DNA of 41,051 bases from Dermatophilaceae bacterium (GTDB taxonomy: Bacteria; Actinomycetota; Actinomycetes; Actinomycetales; Dermatophilaceae), in the NCBI GenBank assembly GCA_014377705.1, contig JACMPC010000041.1, forward strand, positions 1 to 41,051, written 5' to 3'. The position numbers and the translations under genes were made by a program. The notes under the pieces were generated by a model. The model had not been told where the DNA came from. It worked only from the letters and a program-made list of their open reading frames with translations, and made no database searches. Shown in pieces: positions 7,150 through 18,842 of this stretch (its first letter is position 1; the number at the start of each line of letters is the position of its first letter).

Positions 7150-7809
7150 ATTCCAGCATCAACCCGACGTGTTCTCGGTGCTCTCGTAGCGACAGCGGGC
7201 ATCGTCCTTGTGGTCCTCGGCTCGTGGATCGTGGTCAAGCTGGGCCCATCGGGTCAGGCGCAGTTCAGTGCCACCTCGAAGGCTCCGGGCGCCATGGTGA
7301 TCACCTCCGACGTGCTCAATACGGTGGATGTGCCGGTTCGGGTCACCGCGACCCGACGCGATGGCGCCGCGGTTCGCCTGGCTGTTGCCCCGACTCCCGA
7401 CGCCCGGGCGATGCTGGCGACGTCGGCTGTGTCCACGGTCAACGCCGTGCACTATCCGGCCGGCACGATGGACCTTCGCGCCTCCGGCGCCGGCACGCTC
7501 AGCGACCTCAGCACCGCCGATGTGTGGCGGCTTGCCGCCAAGGGGGCGGGCTCGACCGAGCTCGTGGTCGATCAAGGCAGGGGGCCGGAGACCGTGGTGG
7601 TCACCTCCGGTGATGCCAAGCCCCTGACGGATGTCACGGTGACCCTCGCCTGGGCCAACCGGACCTGGTTCTTCGAAGCCCTGGTGGCGGCGACGATCGG
7701 GGCGGTCCTGGCTGCGTTCGCCCTGATCGACCTGTGGCAGAGCCGTGTCATCGCCCTTCGCACCGATGAAGCCGCGACCGGGACCACGACCTCGGAGGCG
7801 ACGGTATGA
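7150..7809 (+). CDS. uncharacterised membrane protein, two TM segments, unusual start
   Basis: A 219-residue protein if started at ATT 7150. I do not recognise the family. An N-terminal helix (VLGALVATAGIVLVVLGSWIVV, about residues 8-29) anchors an extracytoplasmic, beta-rich Thr/Val/Ala domain of about 140 residues. A second helix (FFEALVAATIGAVLAAFALI, about residues 172-191) and a short charged tail follow. In this frame there is no ATG, GTG or TTG between the TGA at 7138-7140 and GTG 7210, which would cut the first helix in half. ATT at 7150 is preceded by a strong AAGGTGAGGATC ribosome binding site. Alternatively an ATG at 7120 is separated from the gene only by that in-frame TGA. Its stop overlaps the lipoprotein start (ATGA), so the two are likely translated together. 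Confidence 0.6.
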   Translation: MPASTRRVLGALVATAGIVLVVLGSWIVVKLGPSGQAQFSATSKAPGAMVITSDVLNTVDVPVRVTATRRDGAAVRLAVAPTPDARAMLATSAVSTVNAVHYPAGTMDLRASGAGTLSDLSTADVWRLAAKGAGSTELVVDQGRGPETVVVTSGDAKPLTDVTVTLAWANRTWFFEALVAATIGAVLAAFALIDLWQSRVIALRTDEAATGTTTSEATV

Positions 7810-8903
7810 CGCGAAGAGCCGTGACAAGCAGTGAGCAGACCAGCAGTGAGCAGACCAGCAGCGAGCAGACTCGCCGCGGTCATCCCGGCCGCTCCCTTGC
7901 CCGCCGCATTCGCGTCGTTGCCGGGTCCGCGATGTGCGCCGTCATGGTCACGTCCGTCGCGGGATGTGGAGTTGGGGACTCGCTGGTGGGCATCCATGCA
8001 GCGCCGCAAGCTAAGGCGGACACAGCTCCGCTGACCGTCGACCAGGCGAAGAAGATCCTCACCAGGTCCTTCACCGCCGCCTACCTGGGGGAGAGCACGA
8101 CCGGCCAGGCCGCCAAGACCGCGCTTCAGACGGCATACACGACTGAGGGCCTGCGCGGCGTCAACGGGCGATCCAAGCTTGCCAAGGCCCAGCCTGCGGC
8201 CGCGCAGTCGCTCCTCCAGGCACCGCATCCCAAGCTTCTGGCCGTCTCCCGGGGTTTCGGCTTCCCGCGGTTCATCCTGGCCCAGACCGTGGCCTCCGGG
8301 GGCGGACTGCCGGTCCTGCACCTGCTGACCTCCCCTGATGCCGCGACGCCGTACCGGATCGCCACCTCCGTGGAGATGGTCCCGCCCGCCCATGTCAACC
8401 CCTTCAACCCACTCGGACAGGGTTCGCCACTGGTGACGAAGAACACGGGGCTTGCGGTCGACCCTGCCAAGCTCATGAGCCTGTACGCCGCCCAGATGGC
8501 GTTTCCTGCCAAGCCCGCGGGGCGATCGCCTTTCGTGGCGGACCCCTTCTCCAGCCAGATCCGGACAGGGGCGGCCGGGGTCGCCAAGGCCGTTGCCGTT
8601 CAGGCGACCTTCACCCAGACCCACAAGGTCATCCCCAGCTCCGTGTACGCCGTGGGTCAGGCTGACGGCGGAGGTCTGGTCTTCGGAGTCATCGAGCGGA
8701 CGGACCACTTCGCCGTGAAGAAGGGCCAGAGCGTCAAGACGGTCGGCAACAAGGCGTTCGTCCTCCTGTCGGGCAAGAAGTCCGTCGCGAGGTCGGCGTC
8801 CATCACCACGCTCGAGTTCGTCGTCTTCTCCGTGCCCGCGTCCGCCGGGAAAGCCACCCTGGTTGCGGCCCGCGAGCAACTCGTCGCAGGGTCGGGCTCC
8901 TGA
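7806..8903 (+). CDS. predicted lipoprotein of unknown function (DUF8094-like)
   Basis: A 365-residue secreted lipoprotein. After a 33-residue basic N-terminal extension with three SSEQT repeats comes a signal segment (RIRVVAGSAMCAVMVTSVAGC) ending in a lipobox (VAGC, Cys54). The mature part is a roughly 310-residue globular domain with no cysteines, containing SRGFGFPRFILAQT and a GGLVFGVIERTDHFAVKKGQ strand region. It resembles lipoproteins annotated DUF8094 in related actinobacteria; this is from memory. The start at ATG 7806 overlaps the membrane protein stop by 4 nt. An internal start after the repeats would still leave a signal peptide. Co-location with the preceding membrane protein suggests a joint envelope function, but nothing in the sequence says which. 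Confidence 0.8.
   Translation: MTRRAVTSSEQTSSEQTSSEQTRRGHPGRSLARRIRVVAGSAMCAVMVTSVAGCGVGDSLVGIHAAPQAKADTAPLTVDQAKKILTRSFTAAYLGESTTGQAAKTALQTAYTTEGLRGVNGRSKLAKAQPAAAQSLLQAPHPKLLAVSRGFGFPRFILAQTVASGGGLPVLHLLTSPDAATPYRIATSVEMVPPAHVNPFNPLGQGSPLVTKNTGLAVDPAKLMSLYAAQMAFPAKPAGRSPFVADPFSSQIRTGAAGVAKAVAVQATFTQTHKVIPSSVYAVGQADGGGLVFGVIERTDHFAVKKGQSVKTVGNKAFVLLSGKKSVARSASITTLEFVVFSVPASAGKATLVAAREQLVAGSGS
7827..7871 (+). repeat. three 15-bp tandem repeats in the lipoprotein 5' end
   Basis: AGCAGTGAGCAGACC occurs three times (third copy with two changes) and encodes SSEQT three times ahead of the signal peptide. Confidence 0.9.
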
Positions 8904-8932
8904 TCGGAGCCGGTGTCAGGGAAGATGTACCC

Positions 8933-9841
8933 ATGACTTCGCATCCCATCAGCGCGGCCGCCCTTCGCGGCGCCGTGGACCTGTCAACGCTCAACCAGCC
9001 GAGTCCCTCGGCCGGGGCAGCAGCTGGCGACGAACTTGTGCTCGAGGGCACCGACGCCGGCTTCCAGGCCATTGTCGCTGGCACCCAGAGCGTTCCGGCG
9101 GTGGTGGTCCTTTGGTCGCAGCGCTCGCCGGCGTCGGCAGAGTACGTCGAGGTACTCGCCTCCGTGGCCGCGTCGTTCGAGGGACGCTTCCAGCTCGTGA
9201 CGATCGACGTCGATACCAACCCAGGTCTGTTGCAGGCCTTCCAGGTCCAGTCAGTGCCGATGACTCTGGGTCTGGTGGCAGGCCAGCCCGTGCCGCTGTT
9301 CGCTGGTGCGCAGCCGGCCGAGCAGGTGCGCGTGTACGTCGACGAGCTTCTCAAGCTCGCGGCCGAGCACAAAGTCACCGGGCGCGTTGCCGTGGAGGCA
9401 GCCGCGGAGGCGGAGGTCGAGGCTGAGCTCCCCCCGCTGCACCAGGAGGCGTTCGATGCCATCGAGCGCGACGACCTTGACGCTGCGGTCACCGCCTATA
9501 CCGCGGCACTGGCACAGAATCCGGCTGACGACGAAGCAGCAGTGGGGCTGGCACAGGTCAAGCTCATGCAGCGCACCGCGGGCGTGGATCAGCCGGCTGC
9601 CCGGGCTGCGGCGGCCGAGGCGCCGACCGACATCGCAGCCCAGACGCTGGTGGCCGACTGTGACATCCTCGGCGGCCATATCGAGGATGCCTTTGCGCGT
9701 CTGATCGACCTCGTCCGCGTGACCGACGGAGATGAGCGCGAACTGGTGCGCGGGCACCTGGTCGAGCTGTTCGCGGTCGTTGGCGCCCACGATGAGCGGG
9801 TCCAGAAGGCACGTCGGGCGCTCATGAGCGCCCTCTTCTAG
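8933..9841 (+). CDS. YbbN/CnoX-like thioredoxin-TPR co-chaperone without redox cysteines
   Basis: A 302-residue two-domain protein. Residues about 35-140 form a thioredoxin fold (PAVVVLWSQRSPAS, LVTIDVDTNPGLLQAFQVQSVPMTLGL with the cis-Pro). Residues about 160-302 form TPR-like helices (DAAVTAYTAALAQNPADDEAAVGLA). In E. coli the YbbN/CnoX family delivers substrates to GroEL and protects them from oxidation. The CxxC position here reads S62-Q-R-S65, so dithiol chemistry is impossible; a holdase or scaffold role is the reasonable inference. The ATG at 8933 lies 29 bp after the lipoprotein stop. Confidence 0.87.
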   Translation: MTSHPISAAALRGAVDLSTLNQPSPSAGAAAGDELVLEGTDAGFQAIVAGTQSVPAVVVLWSQRSPASAEYVEVLASVAASFEGRFQLVTIDVDTNPGLLQAFQVQSVPMTLGLVAGQPVPLFAGAQPAEQVRVYVDELLKLAAEHKVTGRVAVEAAAEAEVEAELPPLHQEAFDAIERDDLDAAVTAYTAALAQNPADDEAAVGLAQVKLMQRTAGVDQPAARAAAAEAPTDIAAQTLVADCDILGGHIEDAFARLIDLVRVTDGDERELVRGHLVELFAVVGAHDERVQKARRALMSALF

Positions 9842-9869
9842 GACGTCTGCCCAGAGCTCCACCTGGCGA

Positions 9870-11026
9870 ATGTCGGTGCACAAAAACATGTTTGATCGAT
9901 CAGTAAATCTGAGCGACTCCAACGCCCCGGGCTCAGGTAAGGACGTCAGGCCGTCGCCCGACACGGCGTACCTGCTGTTGGGTGCTCCGACCGAGAAGTG
10001 CCCTGACGAGTTGATGATCGGAGCGGTCAACCTCGGCAATCGCTACGTCAGCGATCACCTGATGTGTGAATATATGGCGCCGGACCTGCTTGCGGCGGCG
10101 TCGTCGGAGCTTCGCGAGCGGATGCAGGGCAAGTCCTGCCTCAGCTTCACCAAGGTCGGTGAGGCGCCCTTAGACGAGCTTCGGCGGTCACCGCCAGGGG
10201 CCCGTGACCTGTATGGCGGGGTTGGTCATGTCAGTGAGTTCGCGTCGGACCGTTTCGGGCCGATGCTGGCGATGGGTCCGGTCGCGGCCCGTCGCAAGAT
10301 CGAGATGGCTGCCGCGCTGGCGTCGGGGTTGCCGCTGACGTTGGCGGCGATGAGCGCCGGTGACCTGGACTCGTGGCGGGCCGCCATCATCGCCTCCGAG
10401 CTGTGCGAGGCCGGTGGTCAGTCGTGTGCGGTGGTGGAGACGTTGATCTTCCCGGCTGTGCTGGGTGAGGCTCCTGGTGCGGTGACCAAGCGGGTCCGTC
10501 GGGTGCTGGCCCGGGTCGACGCGGATGCGGTGCGGGTTAAGGTTGCTAAGGAGCGCCTGGACCGGTTTGTGCATGCTTATCCCTGTCATGTGCCGGGTCT
10601 GACGACCTGGGTGGCGTCGTTGCCGGCGGCGGACTCTGCGGCGTGCTGGGCCGCGATCGACGACCCGGCTCACCGGATGCATGGCGATGACCCTTCCACC
10701 CGGATCACCCGGGTCCTGCTCGATGAACGCACCGGGGTCGTGGATCGGGACCAGCATCGAGCAATATCTCCCCGAGAAGGCGATGCGCCGGTTCATCCAG
10801 AAACGCGACCAGCACTGCCGCTTCCCCGGCTGCGCGCGCAACGCCAGACGCTGCGAGCCCGACCATGTCATCCCGTACTCCCGCAGGACCGACCACGATC
10901 TGGAACCTTGCCAGCCTCTGCAAACACCGCCACCGGGTCAAACACCAGGCCGGCTGGACCGTGAGCATGACCTGCGAAGGTATCTGCACCTGGGTCGACC
11001 CCCATGGCCGGCAGTACGCCACCTGA
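9870..11026 (+). pseudogene. decayed DUF222/HNH endonuclease (13E12 repeat family)
   Basis: The first frame (from ATG 9870) encodes a DUF222 domain (AARRKIEMAAALASGLPLTLAAM, AHRMHGDDPSTRITRVLLDERTGVV). The family's HNH end is present but out of frame. After about 10747 a different frame encodes the YLPEKAMRRFIQKRDQHCRF segment followed by PGCARNARRCEPDHVIPYS. After about 10885-10900 a third frame encodes IWNLASLCKHRHRVKHQAGW and CTWVDPHGRQYAT before a TGA at 11024-11026. Two frameshifts are therefore needed to restore the protein. The roughly 80-100 residues normally between the DUF222 helices and the DERTGVV strand also appear to be missing. These are multicopy, mobile-like genes in actinobacteria. 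The frame-0 product, if made, would end at 10964 without the nuclease site. Confidence 0.85.
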
Positions 11027-11152
11027 CCCAAGGACCACTCCGAGCTCGCCGCCTGAGCATGGCGCTCGCCCAGAGCGGCGCTCGCCGCCGGAGCATGGCC
11101 GCCGAGCCTGCGCCAAGTGGCTCATCCGGATGGTGTACCCGAGGTGTCCTGG

Positions 11153-12799
11153 TCAGGATCCGAGTGCTGCGGACACGACCTCTCTCGCTTCGGACTGGAC
11201 CTGAGCCAGGTGCTCAGGCCCCTTGAACGACTCCGCGTAGATCTTGTAGACGTCCTCAGTCCCAGATGGTCGAGCGGCGAACCAGGCGCTCTCCGTCGTC
11301 ACCTTGAGCCCTCCGATCTTGGCGCCGTTGCCGGGAGCGGCTGTCAGACGTGCTGTAATCGGCTCTCCGGCAAGGGAGTCGGTTGTGACATCAGAGGGGG
11401 AGAGCGCGCCCAGCTTGGCCTTCTGCTCCCGCGTCGCAGGGGCGTCCACCCGGGCATAGGCAGGGTCGCCATACCTTGTGGTGAGGTCGTCGTAGTGCTG
11501 GCTGGGGGACTTGCCGGTGCTGGCCAAGATCTCCGACGCCAGTAGCGCGAGGATGATCCCGTCCTTGTCGGTGGTCCACACCGAGCCGTCGAAGCGCAGG
11601 AAAGACGCCCCGGCAGACTCCTCGCCACCGAATGCCACGGAGCCATCCAGCAGCCCTGGCACGAACCACTTGAAGCCCACCGGCACCTCGGTCAGCGTCC
11701 GTCCGAGGGCTGCGGCCACCCGGTCGATCATCGATGAGGAGACCAGCGTCTTGCCGATCGCGGCTGCCTGCGGCCAACCCGGTCGAGCGCCGCCATAGAG
11801 ATACTGGATCGCCACGGCGAGGTAGTGGTTCGGGTTCATCAGCCCCGCGTCCGGAGTGACGATGCCATGACGGTCCGAGTCGGCGTCGTTGCCGGTGGCG
11901 ATGTCGTACTCGGACTTGCGCGAGATCAGGGAAGCCATGGCGGACGGCGACGAGCAGTCCATCCTGATCTTCCCGTCCCAGTCCAGGGTCATGAAGCGCC
12001 AGGTGGCATCGACCAGCGGGTTCACCACGGTGAGGTCGAGCCGGTGCCGGTCGGCGATCTCAGCCCAGTACGCCACACTGGCACCGCCCAGGGGGTCGGC
12101 GCCGATCCGGATGCCGGCGTCCCTGATACCAGCAATGTCAACGACGTTCGGCAGATCGTCGACATAGGTACCCATGAAGTCGTAGGCCGTCGCCGTCGCG
12201 CGGGCGCGGGCGAACGGGATGCGTTGCACCCCAGCCAGGCCGGCCTCGAGGTAGGCGTTGGCCGTATCGGCGATCACCGTCGTGGCGTCACTGTCTGCCG
12301 GGCCGCCGTGGGGCGGGTTGTACTTGATGCCGCCGTCGCCGGGGGGGTTGTGTGACGGCGTGACGACGATGCCGTCAGCCAGGCCTGGACCGTCCAGCGC
12401 CTTGCCGCGGTTGGCACGCAGGATCGCGTGTGAGACAGCCGGGGTGGGCGTGTAGCCCTCCCTGTCATCGACCAGAACCGTGACGCCGTTGGCGGCCAGG
12501 ACCTCGAGGGCTGACACCCAGGCAGGCTCGGAGAGGCCGTGGGTGTCCCTGCCCAGGAACAGGGGGCCGTTGTAGCCCTGCGCTGCCCGATAGTCGCAGG
12601 TCGCCTGGGTGATCGCCAGGATATGCGCTTCGTTGAACGCGTTCTTCAGGCTGCTTCCCCGGTGCCCGGAGGTCCCGAAGACCACTCTCTGGCCGGGATC
12701 GGCCGGGTCGGGCGTGCTGGCGTAGTAGGCGGTCACCAGGTGAGCGACGTCGACCAGGTCCGACGTTGCGGCCAGCTGGCCGGCGCGGGGGTCGTTCAT
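11153..12799 (-). CDS. pgm: phosphoglucomutase (alpha-D-glucose phosphate-specific)
   Basis: A 548-residue alpha-D-phosphohexomutase interconverting glucose 1-phosphate and glucose 6-phosphate. The phosphoserine loop is [12 protein letters not shown] with S149. The Mg2+ loop is GNDADSDR (D305, D307, D309). The sugar-binding loop is [10 protein letters not shown], and the C-terminal phosphate loop is [13 protein letters not shown]. It is full length. ATG at 12799 overlaps the glgB stop (ATGA), so it is the last gene of the glgE-mak-glgB-pgm operon. It connects glucose 1-phosphate released by GlgP, or used for glucan synthesis, with central metabolism. Confidence 0.96.
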   Translation of the reverse strand: MNDPRAGQLAATSDLVDVAHLVTAYYASTPDPADPGQRVVFGTSGHRGSSLKNAFNEAHILAITQATCDYRAAQGYNGPLFLGRDTHGLSEPAWVSALEVLAANGVTVLVDDREGYTPTPAVSHAILRANRGKALDGPGLADGIVVTPSHNPPGDGGIKYNPPHGGPADSDATTVIADTANAYLEAGLAGVQRIPFARARATATAYDFMGTYVDDLPNVVDIAGIRDAGIRIGADPLGGASVAYWAEIADRHRLDLTVVNPLVDATWRFMTLDWDGKIRMDCSSPSAMASLISRKSEYDIATGNDADSDRHGIVTPDAGLMNPNHYLAVAIQYLYGGARPGWPQAAAIGKTLVSSSMIDRVAAALGRTLTEVPVGFKWFVPGLLDGSVAFGGEESAGASFLRFDGSVWTTDKDGIILALLASEILASTGKSPSQHYDDLTTRYGDPAYARVDAPATREQKAKLGALSPSDVTTDSLAGEPITARLTAAPGNGAKIGGLKVTTESAWFAARPSGTEDVYKIYAESFKGPEHLAQVQSEAREVVSAALGS

Positions 12800-15159
12800 G
12801 TCGACTCCTTGTCGGACTCTGTTGTCGGTGCGGTTCCTGTTGTCGGTGCGGACCCTGTTGTCGCGGTGGGCTCAGCGAGCACGGCGGGCCCTGTCGTCAC
12901 CCTGGACTCGGTTGTCACAGTGGAACCGATGTTGTCTTCGGGGCCTGCGGGTTCGAGCCACACGCCGCCGAGCGGCGGCACAGTCAGCAGTGCGGAATAC
13001 GGCTGGCCGTGCCATGGCACGGCCTCGGCCACGACGGACCCGAGGTTGCCCACACCAGATCCGCCATACAGCTCGGAGTCGGTGTTCAGGATCTCGTTCC
13101 ACCTCCCGGGGTGAGGCAACCCGAGGCGGTAGCCGTTGTGCGGCCCGCCACTGAAGTTGACGATGCTCGCGACCGTGAGCCGCTGGCCGTCCGGACCTGG
13201 CGAGCCGAAACGCAAGAACGAGAACGTGTTGCCGGCGGCGTCGTTGGCGTCGATCCAGGAGAACCCGTCTGAGACGTGGTCCAGCTCCCACATGGCGGGA
13301 TGCGAGCGGTAGAGGCGGTTGAGGTCCTTCACCAGTGCGTGGATGCCGTAGTGCGCCGGCTGGTCCAGGAGCCACCAGTCCAGGCTGCGCGCGTCGGACC
13401 ACTCGGCTTCCTGGGCGAACTCCGAACCCATGAAGATCAGCTGCTTGCCGGGATGGGACCACTGGTAGGCGAGGTAGGCCCGCAGGTTGGCCAGCTGCTG
13501 CCACCGGTCGCCCGGCATCTTGCGCAGCAGGGAGCCCTTGCCGTGGACCACCTCGTCGTGGCTGACCGGCAGGACGAAGTTCTCACTCCAGGCGTAAACC
13601 AGCGAGAAGGTCACCTGGTGGTGGTGGAACTGGCGGTGGACGGGCTCATGGGAGATGTAGTCCAGGGAGTCATGCATCCAGCCCATATTCCATTTCAGGC
13701 CGAAGCCCAGGCCGCCCAGGTGCGTTGCCCGGGTGACGCCTGGCCAGGAGGTCGACTCCTCGGCGATCGTGACGACGCCGGGGACGCGCTTGTAGACCGT
13801 CGCGTTGGTCTCCTGCAGCAGCTGCACGGCTTCTAGGTGCTCTCGGCCCCCGTAGACGTTCGGGAGCCACTCGCCGTCCTTGCGGGAGTAGTCCAGGTAG
13901 AGCATCGAGGCGACGGCGTCAACGCGCAGGCCGTCGATGTGGAACTCCTCGAGCCAGTAGACCGCGTTGGCCACCAGGAAGTTGCGCACCTGCGGACGGC
14001 CGAAGTCGAAGACGTGGGTGCCCCAGTCGGGCTGGTCGCCGCGCCGGGGGTCCGGGTGCTCGTACAGGGCCTGGCCGTCGAAGCGGGCCAGGGCGAAGGC
14101 GTCCTTGGGGAAGTGGGCCGGAACCCAGTCGAGCAGGACTCCGATCCCGTTGCGGTGCATGGTGTCCACGAGGTACCTGAAGTCATCCGGGGAACCGAAG
14201 CGTGAGGTCGGCGCGTAGTAGCCGCTCACCTGATAGCCCCAGGAGGGACCGTAGGGATGCTCCATCACGGGCATCAGCTCGATATGGGTGAAGCCGAGGT
14301 CCTTGACGTAGTTGACCAGGTGCTCGGCCAGGTCGCGGTAGCTCTCGCCCTGGCGCCAGGACCCCAGGTGGACCTCATAGACGCTCATCGCCCCGTTGTG
14401 CGGGTTGGTCGCCGCGCGGGTGGTCATCCAGTCGGCGTCCTGCCATGCGTGCGTGCTGGAGGTGACCACCGAGGCGGTCGCCGGGGGCTTCTCGGCGGCG
14501 CGGGCCATCGGGTCCGCCTTGGCCGCCCGGGAGCCGTCGGAGCCAAGGATCTCGAACTTGTAGCGGTTGCCCTCGCCAACATCCGGGACGAACAGCTCCC
14601 AGACGCCGGAGGAGCCCAGGGAGCGCATCGGGTGGACAAAGCCGTCCCACTGGTTGAAGTCACCGACGAGGCGGATCGCCCGCGCGTTGGGTGCCCACAC
14701 CGCGAACGACGTGCCGCGAACGGGGCCTATCGGCCCGTCGTACTCGTGGACATGCGAGCCTAGGACGTTCCAGAGCTCTTCGTGGCGACCCTCGCCGATG
14801 AGGTGCAGGTCGACCTCGCCCAGGGTTGGAAGGAAGCGGTACGGGTCGTCGAGCACGTGCTCGACCCCGTCGCCGTAGGTCACCAGGATCCGGTAGTCCG
14901 GGACCGTGGGGGTCGGCAGGACACCGGCCCAGACGCCCTCGAGCTCATGGCTGAGTCTGACCCTGGTGCCGTCGGCCATCTGGACCGAGACGCTGTCCGC
15001 CAACGGTTTGAGCGTGCGGACCGTCACCGCGCCGTCGTGTGGGTGAGGCCCCAGCAGGGCATGCGGGTTGTGATGCCTTCCGGTGATCAGCCGCTTGAGC
15101 TCGCCGCGGTTGAGCGGCTTGGCGGCTGAGGCCGGGCGGGGGTGCGTCTCTTCAGTCAC
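12796..15159 (-). CDS. glgB: 1,4-alpha-glucan branching enzyme
   Basis: A 787-residue GH13 branching enzyme that introduces alpha-1,6 branches into alpha-1,4-glucan. An N-terminal region (about 15-110) and a CBM48 domain (about 145-225) precede the catalytic barrel (about 260-640). Catalytic residues are D414 ([17 protein letters not shown]), E467 ([11 protein letters not shown]) and D535 ([13 protein letters not shown]). A beta domain follows. The last roughly 45 residues are a low-complexity Thr/Pro/Ala/Gly tail encoded by 18-bp repeats and absent from typical GlgB (about 730 residues). GTG at 15159 overlaps the maltokinase stop (GTGA), and the TGA overlaps the pgm ATG. It branches the maltose-phosphate-derived linear chains made by GlgE. 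Confidence 0.96.
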   Translation of the reverse strand: MTEETHPRPASAAKPLNRGELKRLITGRHHNPHALLGPHPHDGAVTVRTLKPLADSVSVQMADGTRVRLSHELEGVWAGVLPTPTVPDYRILVTYGDGVEHVLDDPYRFLPTLGEVDLHLIGEGRHEELWNVLGSHVHEYDGPIGPVRGTSFAVWAPNARAIRLVGDFNQWDGFVHPMRSLGSSGVWELFVPDVGEGNRYKFEILGSDGSRAAKADPMARAAEKPPATASVVTSSTHAWQDADWMTTRAATNPHNGAMSVYEVHLGSWRQGESYRDLAEHLVNYVKDLGFTHIELMPVMEHPYGPSWGYQVSGYYAPTSRFGSPDDFRYLVDTMHRNGIGVLLDWVPAHFPKDAFALARFDGQALYEHPDPRRGDQPDWGTHVFDFGRPQVRNFLVANAVYWLEEFHIDGLRVDAVASMLYLDYSRKDGEWLPNVYGGREHLEAVQLLQETNATVYKRVPGVVTIAEESTSWPGVTRATHLGGLGFGLKWNMGWMHDSLDYISHEPVHRQFHHHQVTFSLVYAWSENFVLPVSHDEVVHGKGSLLRKMPGDRWQQLANLRAYLAYQWSHPGKQLIFMGSEFAQEAEWSDARSLDWWLLDQPAHYGIHALVKDLNRLYRSHPAMWELDHVSDGFSWIDANDAAGNTFSFLRFGSPGPDGQRLTVASIVNFSGGPHNGYRLGLPHPGRWNEILNTDSELYGGSGVGNLGSVVAEAVPWHGQPYSALLTVPPLGGVWLEPAGPEDNIGSTVTTESRVTTGPAVLAEPTATTGSAPTTGTAPTTESDKEST
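12816..12869 (-). repeat. 18-bp tandem repeats at the glgB 3' end
   Basis: Three near-identical 18-bp units (core CCTGTTGTCGGTGCGG on the plus strand) encode the [16 protein letters not shown]-type tail of GlgB. The unit keeps the frame. Confidence 0.8.
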
Positions 15160-16705
15160 GGTCGCAGGTCACTCCTTGGTCCATCGGTCAGTCGGGCTGC
15201 TTGTGCTGTTTGCGCTAGCTGTGCTGTTTGCGCTATCTGCGCTAGCGCGGTGGTCGGGATCTTGAGCCAGGTGGGGCGGTTCCTGGCTTCATAGACCACT
15301 TCGTATAGAGCTTTGTCCAGCTCGAGTGCATTGAGCAACGCGGCATCCGCCCGGGGGTCCCGGCCGGCCGCACTGGCATAGCCCTCGAGAAAGGCCGTCC
15401 GTGCCCGCGCTGACCATGGCGCTGCCGACTGGCCAGGGTGGTTCTGCTCCCAGGAACCGGCGACGTAGTCGAACGATCGCAGCATCCCGGCCACGTCGCG
15501 CAGCGTCAGATCAGGCTCGGTGCGCTCTGCGAGGGGGCGCAGCGGTTCTCCCTCGAAGTCGACCAGGACCCACCCGCGGCCAGGCACGTCAAGCACCTGG
15601 CCCAGATGAAAGTCGCCGTGAATCCGTTGCAGGGCGGGCCATCTGGCAGACGAGATCGCTTCGATGGACGCGTGGACCATCCGGTCGTGCACGGCCATGG
15701 CGGGCACCTCGGAAAGCGCCGCGGCGTGGCGGGAACGCATGCTCCGGGTCAGTGCCGCGACATCCTGCGGCGTTGCCTCCCGGGTGCCCATGGACTGGGC
15801 GAGCGTCGCGTGGACCTCGGCGGTGGCCTGGCCCAGGCTGCGCGCCTGCGTGATGAAGTCCTCGCCGGTGGCCACCGCGGCCAGAGCCACCCGCCAGGCA
15901 TCCTGCACTCCGGGCAGGAACTCCTGCACATAGGCGAGATGACCCGTGGCGATGCCGTGGCCGGCGGACGCTTGCTCATCAGGCCAGCGCCCGCTGACGT
16001 AGCCGATGGAGTCGGGCACTCGCGTCGACCCGGCCGCGGACAGCGCCGACTGCACCACGACGTCAGGGTTCTGACCGTGGTGCAACACCCGAAACACCTT
16101 GCAGATCAACGGTTTCAAGGGATTGCCCAGCGCATCCGCCAGGTCGATGATGATCGAGGTGTTGGACTGTTCGCCGGTCAGCACGCGGGAGTCCCGCGGC
16201 TCTCCGGGGTCGGTCTTGGCAAGCCGATGGCCATCAGCGCCGCAGCCCCGCCCGCTTTCCGGGCCGTGGTCCCGTTCAGCGGGCTGCTCACGGTGAGGGG
16301 ACTGCTCACGGTGAAGGGACTGCTCACGGTCGAATGTTGCGGTCTTCTCTTCCAGCATCAGCCGTAGCAACGCGGTGGCGAAGGCCGGGTCGTGCGGCCC
16401 GTCGTAGAGGTAACGGGCGCCTTCGCCGCCAGCGGCGCCCGCTTGCAGGGTGGCCACCAGGGCATGGTCGCCGCCGGTGAGCCGTGCGGCCCGGCAGGTC
16501 AACGGGACCTGGTATGTCGTGGGCATGCGACCCGACTCGTCCAGCAGCAGGTGGATGTCGATGTCCGCCTCGCCGGCCGGGTCCTCGAGTCCGATCCCCC
16601 CGATACGGGTCAGCACCGGGGTCCGGCCCTTGCCGGCGTACCAGCGTTGCCGGGCCATCCACTGCGGCAGGATCGCCATGATGTCGGGGGTCAGCGGCCC
16701 TGGCA

Positions 16706-16706
<1 letters not shown>
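15156..16706 (-). CDS. mak: maltokinase (Mak/Pep2 type)
   Basis: A 516-residue ATP:maltose 1-phosphotransferase supplying maltose 1-phosphate to GlgE. The N-terminal cap ([12 protein letters not shown], about residues 17-28) is diagnostic of the Mak/Pep2 family. The kinase core has the catalytic loop HGDFHLGQ (H363, D365) and the metal-binding VDFEGEP (D383). Residues about 126-174 are an unusual hydrophilic insertion ([15 protein letters not shown]) before the conserved [13 protein letters not shown] glycine-loop equivalent. The extreme C-terminus is an AQ/TAQ repeat. ATG at 16706 overlaps the glgE stop (ATGA). An open frame continues 25 codons upstream but lies inside glgE. No treS or TreS-fusion domain is attached. 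Confidence 0.93.
15200..15244 (-). repeat. 18-bp tandem repeat at the maltokinase C-terminus
   Basis: GCTGTGCTGTTTGCGCTA (plus strand) is present about 2.5 times and encodes the [16 protein letters not shown] tail. Confidence 0.8.
16281..16334 (-). repeat. three 18-bp tandem repeats inside maltokinase
   Basis: GGACTGCTCACGGTGAAG (plus strand) occurs three times with small changes and encodes the [15 protein letters not shown] insertion. It is in frame. Confidence 0.85.
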
Positions 16707-18733
<2,027 letters not shown>

Positions 18734-18740
18734 CACCCTG

Positions 18741-18773
18741 AGGTTACCCGGTGCGTTGCAAGACCTCGCGAGA
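18741..18773 (-). promoter_or_regulatory. glgE promoter with TTGCAAG-type operator half-sites
   Basis: TAACCT (18746-18741, minus) ends 7 nt before the glgE ATG. Just upstream, TTGCAAGACC followed by TCGCGAG (18756-18772 on the plus strand) gives two similar half-sites 10 bp apart. TTGCAAG recurs in the glgP promoter, suggesting shared control. Confidence 0.5.
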
Positions 18774-18842
18774 TGGTGGGTTGCTCGTGCCGGGCGGAGC
18801 CAGAGAGAACCCGGGGAGAGCCCGAAGAAGGTCCGGAGATTT

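Noticed and set aside
7074-7613. 179-codon plus-strand frame overlapping the unknown membrane protein
   Set aside because: Its product is Arg/Gly/Ser-rich without a hydrophobic helix or domain; the alternative frame has two helices and an ATGA link to the lipoprotein gene.
7827-7871. Short repeats considered as a CRISPR-like array
   Set aside because: Units are 15 bp, contiguous without spacers, and translate in frame. The same holds for the other tandem repeats in the window.
9837-9848. TCTAGGACGTCT at the ybbN stop resembles half of the icmA palindrome
   Set aside because: The second half does not continue the palindrome and there is no promoter nearby; probably chance.
14761-14773. TAGGACGTTCCA inside glgB resembles the icmA operator
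   Set aside because: It is imperfect, lies within coding sequence and is not near a start codon.
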